From positions 1 through 8,598 of the forward strand of contig CAKPGT010000029.1 of assembly GCA_934155185.1 (NCBI GenBank): DNA of 8,598 bases, given 5' to 3'. Origin of the DNA: an uncultured Bacilli bacterium (lineage in GTDB: Bacteria; Bacillota_I; Bacilli_A; RF39; UBA660). Below, piece by piece: positions 5,546 to 8,598 of this stretch. Numbering within the stretch: position 1 is the stretch's first letter; each line of letters opens with the position of its first letter. The notes beneath the pieces are model-generated. The model had not been told where the DNA came from. It saw only the letters and a list, made by a program, of their open reading frames with translations, and made no database searches. The position numbers and the translations under genes were made by a program.

Positions 5546-5550
5546 TGCTT

Positions 5551-5580
5551 ATTATAGCACATAATTATTATATGTTACAA
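5551..5580 (-). promoter_or_regulatory. Extended -10 promoter of the rpsB-tsf operon
   Basis: On the minus strand the perfect TATAAT (5551-5556) is preceded by TGC, giving the extended -10 form TGnTATAAT. TTGTAA (5575-5580) lies 18 bases upstream as a -35 box. The predicted start near 5544 puts the farthest upstream in-frame ATG (5546) at or before the RNA 5' end. Confidence 0.75.
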
Positions 5581-5635
5581 GATGTTTTTTTATATTTTAT
5601 AAGGGATAAATGGGATAATATTTTTAAAATATATT

Positions 5636-6271
5636 TCAGTTTAATTCTTTTATTTTCATTATCTCATCAATTAATGAACTAAATATTTCACTATTTTTAA
5701 ACTTTGGCTCATCAAATAGTATCCAGTAGTCACTAGCACATTTAGCACTTTTTTCTATTTCTTTTGCTTTATCGCCAAAGTAAGGTAAATCTTCTCTTGC
5801 CTTTTCTACTAAAAAATAACCTTCAAGATCATAGACTTTAGCTTGCATATCACATTCTATTTTATCTATCATATAGCAAAATAAAGCTTCCTTTGTCTTT
5901 CCATCATTAAACTCATCAACTATATTTATTAATTCTTCCTTTGAAGATAAATATCCTGCTACAACATCTACGCTTTCTTTTCCAATTTTATTTTTTTCTT
6001 CTTTTGAAAGCCCTGCTCTCAAAGTAAAATCAGGCTTTATTACTTCATCTAATTCATGTATAGTAAGCATTTTTAAAACCTTATACATATCTATACCTAG
6101 ATCATACTCACTATCTATTGCAACAGCAAGCATTAAACAGCCATAAATATGTTCTGCAACTGATTCTAATCTTTCTTTAGTAATGCCTATTTCTATCCAT
6201 CCAGTTCTTATCTTATATTTTAACTTATTTATTAATAGATAATAGTTAATAATATTCTTAGTTTTGTTCAT
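5636..6271 (-). CDS. HD-domain phosphohydrolase, YfbR/HDDC2-like
   Basis: The product is 211 residues. The pattern is that of the small HD hydrolases related to YfbR (5'-deoxynucleotidase) and HDDC2. It has a conserved ESVAEHIYGCLMLA segment (His41), a metal-binding region IHELDEVIKPDFT (70-83), and IDKIECDMQAKVYD (135-148) with Asp136 as the distal metal ligand. In this family the enzyme hydrolyses phosphates from nucleoside monophosphates using a divalent metal. The canonical HD pair reads His72-Glu73 here, a conservative Asp-to-Glu change, with Asp75 and Glu76 nearby. The true substrate is not deducible. The start at 6271 is preferred: AGGAG lies five bases upstream (6277-6281), overlapping the priA stop, and MNKTKNII fits better than an upstream ATG inside priA. 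It sits 10 bases after priA and is probably coupled to it. No clear terminator follows; 5547-5635 holds only AT-rich sequence and the rpsB promoter. Confidence 0.8.
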   Translation of the reverse strand: MNKTKNIINYYLLINKLKYKIRTGWIEIGITKERLESVAEHIYGCLMLAVAIDSEYDLGIDMYKVLKMLTIHELDEVIKPDFTLRAGLSKEEKNKIGKESVDVVAGYLSSKEELINIVDEFNDGKTKEALFCYMIDKIECDMQAKVYDLEGYFLVEKAREDLPYFGDKAKEIEKSAKCASDYWILFDEPKFKNSEIFSSLIDEIMKIKELN

Positions 6272-6281
6272 AATCTCTCCT

Positions 6282-8444
6282 TTACAAATTAACCGGGTCA
6301 AAATCTAGTTCTATTTTTATCTTACTATTTCCCTCATATACTTTTATAACTTCATTTAAAGCATTATATAAATTATCATCTTTTTTATATTTTAATATTA
6401 CCTGAAAATTATAAAGATTATTAATCCTTAATACGTTTGCAATAGAAGGACCTAATACACTTGTTTTATCACTTAACTTTTCCCTTAAATAATTACTTAT
6501 TTTCTTAGCTTCATCTATTCCATATTTAAAGTCTTTAGAAGTTACCTTTATAAGTGCTATAAAGCAGTATGGTGGATAATTAAGTTTTTTCCTTACAGCC
6601 ATTTCCCTATTAAAGAATCCCTCATAGTTATGTTCTTTTGCTGCTAATATACTATAGTGTTCTTTATTAAAGGTTTGTATTATAGCCTTTCCCTCTTTAT
6701 CATGCCTTCCTGCTCTACCTATTACTTGGTCTAATAAATTATATGTTTCTTCAGCACTCCTAAAATTTGGTATATTTAAAGATGAATCAGCATCAATTAC
6801 ACCAACTAATGTAACATTAGGAAAATTAAGTCCTTTTGAAATCATCTGAGTACCAACTAATATATCATAAGAGTTACTATTAAAAGCATCAATTATTTTA
6901 AAATGAGAACCCTTCTTACTAGTTGTATCTCTATCCATTCTAAGTACTCTAGCGTTTTTAAATTCGTTAGATATATATTCTTCTATTTTCTCTGTCCCGG
7001 AGCCCATTTCTTTTATACTTTTTTCTTTGCATGATGGGCATATATCCAGCTTTTTTGTAGCATATCCACAGTAATGACATCTCATCATTCCAGATGTTTT
7101 ATGATAAGTAAGCGTTATATCACAGTTTGGACATTTAAAAACAAAACCACAATTCTGACAAGTTAAATAATTTGAATAACCTCTTCTATTTAAAAGCAAC
7201 ATTACCTGTTCTTTTTTTTGAAGTCTATCATTTATACTATCAGTTAAAGCCTTAGAAATAAGTCTATTACCCTTTCTTATTTCACTTTTCATATCAACTA
7301 TTAAAACACTTGGTAACGGTTTATTGTTAACTCTTTTATCTAGTTTTAATAATTCATAATATCCTTTTTTAGCTCTTGCATAACTTTCTATTGTTGGTGT
7401 TGCACTACCTAAAAGTACAGGACAGCTATAAGTTTTAGACCTATAAAAAGCTATATCCTTTGCATTATATCTAGGAGTATTTTCCTGTTTATAACTCAAA
7501 GAATGCTCTTCATCGATAATTATTATTCCTAAATTTTTTAATGGTGCAAAAATAGCACTTCTAGCGCCTATTACAACTTTTACAATGCCTCGGTTAATCT
7601 TTCTCCATTCATCAAACCTCTCACCATCTGATAATGCACTGTGAAGTATTGCAACAGTATCACCAAAACAGCCCTTAAATCTTGCCGCTATCTGGGGTGT
7701 TAAACTAATTTCTGGAACTAATATAAGCGCAGTTTTATTATTTTTAATTACTTTCTTTACAATGTCTATATAAACTTCTGTCTTACCAGAACCTGTTACA
7801 CCATGAAGAAGGATAGTTTTACTTTGATCAAAATATGATTCTACCTTTTTACTTATATATTCTTGATCAGGCGTTAAAGTTATTTTTTTAGAATCATTCT
7901 CTACTAAAATATCTCTATATACTTCCTTTTCATACTCCTCAATAACTCCCTTTTCTATTAAAGCTCTAAGACTAGATTTACTATCTATATCACTTTTTAA
8001 AATCATATCATCTTGTTTTAGTAACTCAATTATTTCTAACTGTTTTTTACCTTTAATATTAGATATATCCATATTATCTTTTAGTTTTATATATGTTTTA
8101 ACTTTAGTTTTTAAATTATTTTTAATATTGGCCTTTAAAGCCTTAGGAAGCATTACCTGATATGCATATATTAATGAACATAAATATTTTTCACTCATAT
8201 ACTTTCCAAGCTTTAACAATTCATCATTTAAAACTATCTCATCATCAAGAATTTTTAATATTTCTTTAGCTTCATAATCTAAAGGTTTATCTGTGTAGCT
8301 TAAAGCAAAACCCTGAAGTGTTCTATTCCCAAAAGGTACCATTACTCTTTTACCAATTAAGTTTTTATCATTATTAGAAACATAATAAGTAAAAGTCATG
8401 TCATTACTTTTAACCTTTGTTTCAACTAAAACTTTTATATACAT
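6282..8444 (-). CDS. priA: Primosomal replication-restart helicase PriA
   Basis: This 720-residue protein is a full-length PriA (family about 720-800), the 3'-to-5' superfamily 2 helicase that recognises abandoned replication forks and reloads the replicative helicase. Residues 1 to about 180 are the 3'-DNA-binding and winged-helix part (MYIKVLV, RVMVPFGNRTLQGF). The helicase core follows: Walker A GVTGSGKT (215-222), LVPEISLTPQ, DEEH (311-314), GSATPT (346-351), LLLNRRGYSN (417-426), GTQMISKGLNFP (531-542) and QVIGRAGR (573-580). The zinc-binding insertion has all eight cysteines (429, 432, 438, 441, 456, 459, 469, 472). The C-terminal domain ends in IELDFDPVNL, the usual PriA ending. The start at 8444 has AAAGGAGC with GGAG at 8452-8455, seven bases upstream. 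It is first in a two-gene unit with the HD hydrolase. Confidence 0.97.
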   Translation of the reverse strand: MYIKVLVETKVKSNDMTFTYYVSNNDKNLIGKRVMVPFGNRTLQGFALSYTDKPLDYEAKEILKILDDEIVLNDELLKLGKYMSEKYLCSLIYAYQVMLPKALKANIKNNLKTKVKTYIKLKDNMDISNIKGKKQLEIIELLKQDDMILKSDIDSKSSLRALIEKGVIEEYEKEVYRDILVENDSKKITLTPDQEYISKKVESYFDQSKTILLHGVTGSGKTEVYIDIVKKVIKNNKTALILVPEISLTPQIAARFKGCFGDTVAILHSALSDGERFDEWRKINRGIVKVVIGARSAIFAPLKNLGIIIIDEEHSLSYKQENTPRYNAKDIAFYRSKTYSCPVLLGSATPTIESYARAKKGYYELLKLDKRVNNKPLPSVLIVDMKSEIRKGNRLISKALTDSINDRLQKKEQVMLLLNRRGYSNYLTCQNCGFVFKCPNCDITLTYHKTSGMMRCHYCGYATKKLDICPSCKEKSIKEMGSGTEKIEEYISNEFKNARVLRMDRDTTSKKGSHFKIIDAFNSNSYDILVGTQMISKGLNFPNVTLVGVIDADSSLNIPNFRSAEETYNLLDQVIGRAGRHDKEGKAIIQTFNKEHYSILAAKEHNYEGFFNREMAVRKKLNYPPYCFIALIKVTSKDFKYGIDEAKKISNYLREKLSDKTSVLGPSIANVLRINNLYNFQVILKYKKDDNLYNALNEVIKVYEGNSKIKIELDFDPVNL

Positions 8445-8466
8445 AGGGGTGCTCCTTTCACAATTA

Positions 8467-8472
8467 ATTATA
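8467..8472 (-). promoter_or_regulatory. Candidate -10 box for priA
   Basis: A perfect TATAAT on the minus strand lies 22 bases before the priA ATG. The -35 position at 17-base spacing reads TTTTAA, a weak match inside the AT hairpin. The predicted start near 8460 gives a very short leader. Confidence 0.45.
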
Positions 8473-8480
8473 GAACAAAA

Positions 8481-8514
8481 GAATAAAAATTAAAATAATT
8501 TTAAATTTTTATTC
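8481..8514. terminator. AT-only hairpin between the right-edge gene and priA
   Basis: GAATAAAAATTTAAAAT and its partner ATTTTAATTTTTATTC form a long stem on the minus strand with one bulged T, then TTTT (8477-8480). It contains the TAA stop of the right-edge reading frame. The stem is almost only A-T pairs, so it should be a weak terminator; it may act in both directions. Confidence 0.45.
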
Positions 8515-8598
8515 GAATTGGTCGTTGCCGTCCCAACATTCCTACTTCAAAGATAAAGTAACCTTTATTCTCCATAGGCTTAAATTCCGATAGTCGCT
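8501..8598 (-). CDS. C-terminal end of an unidentified gene (partial)
   Basis: On the minus strand an open frame enters from the right edge and gives 31 residues before TAA at 8501-8503: RLSEFKPMENKGYFIFEV, then GMLGRQRPIRIKI. Support for a real gene is that the stop lies in a terminator-like hairpin just before the priA promoter and that neighbouring genes are arranged the same way. Codon use is unlike the neighbours: CGG, CGA and CAA are frequent, while the other genes rely mainly on AGA. This stretch is also visibly richer in G and C. I do not recognise the family. It could be the tail of a transferred gene or transposase, or a non-coding stretch that is open by chance. Confidence 0.35.
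   Translation of the reverse strand, partial: RLSEFKPMENKGYFIFEVGMLGRQRPIRIKI

Noticed and set aside
5430..5546. N-terminal extension of S2 starting at 5546
   Set aside because: The frame is open, but the ATG at 5546 coincides with the predicted transcription start and has no ribosome binding site, while 5429 has an ideal one and gives the normal S2 start.
5547..5635. Terminator after the HD-domain gene
   Set aside because: Only weak AT-only self-complementary stretches are present, with no stable stem plus T run; some readthrough into rpsB is possible.
1..8598. Mycoplasma-type code with UGA as Trp
   Set aside because: Trp positions checked in conserved proteins such as S2 use TGG, and TGA ends the HD-domain gene at the expected length.
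1..8598. CRISPR array, tRNA or rRNA genes
   Set aside because: No regularly spaced direct repeats and no cloverleaf or conserved rRNA segments were seen on either strand.

Overview
The window is a strongly AT-rich piece of bacterial chromosome with every supported gene on the minus strand. It suggests a low-GC Bacillota, probably an uncultured gut member of the Bacilli/Mollicutes-like lineages. Reasons are the AT-rich codon use, strong AGGAGG-type ribosome binding sites, TTGnnn/TATAAT promoters, compact hairpin-plus-T-run terminators and a Gram-positive-style lipoprotein. UGA is a stop (it ends the HD-domain gene) and Trp is TGG, so the mycoplasma code is not in use. The assignment is inferred from general features, not from a search.

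In transcription order (high to low coordinates): an unidentified C-terminal gene fragment at the right edge (8501-8598); priA (6282-8444) followed 10 nt later by an HD-domain hydrolase (5636-6271); an extended -10 promoter and a roughly 115-nt leader in front of rpsB (4410-5429); tsf (3483-4355); and a thioredoxin-like lipoprotein (2890-3480) that starts 2 nt after tsf. A terminator then follows, with a candidate promoter inside it that would drive frr (2283-2828). Next come a terminator, an AAA+ ATPase of the DUF4143 type broken by one extra T in a T7 run (939-2151), a terminator/promoter overlap, a membrane-anchored protein with two Ig-like repeats (204-860), a terminator, a good promoter, and the start of a gene with an N-terminal secretion or membrane signal (1-86).

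The core is the translation cluster rpsB-tsf-frr (ribosomal protein S2, EF-Ts, ribosome recycling factor) beside the replication-restart helicase priA. Two things differ from the textbook arrangement. The pyrH gene normally found between tsf and frr is absent, and a thioredoxin-fold lipoprotein sits there instead. S2 also carries a C-terminal extension of about 105 residues, Lys/Glu/Ala/Val-rich and ending in a Rho-N/HeH-like motif.

The lower-coordinate part (1-2256) looks accessory: an ATPase cassette with a perfect 21-bp palindrome at its promoter, bracketed by two near-identical terminators, then two probable surface or secreted proteins. I did not find CRISPR arrays, tRNAs, rRNAs or a recognisable insertion sequence. 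The best leads for something undescribed are the S2 extension, the S2 leader, the palindromic control region of the ATPase and the replacement of pyrH.
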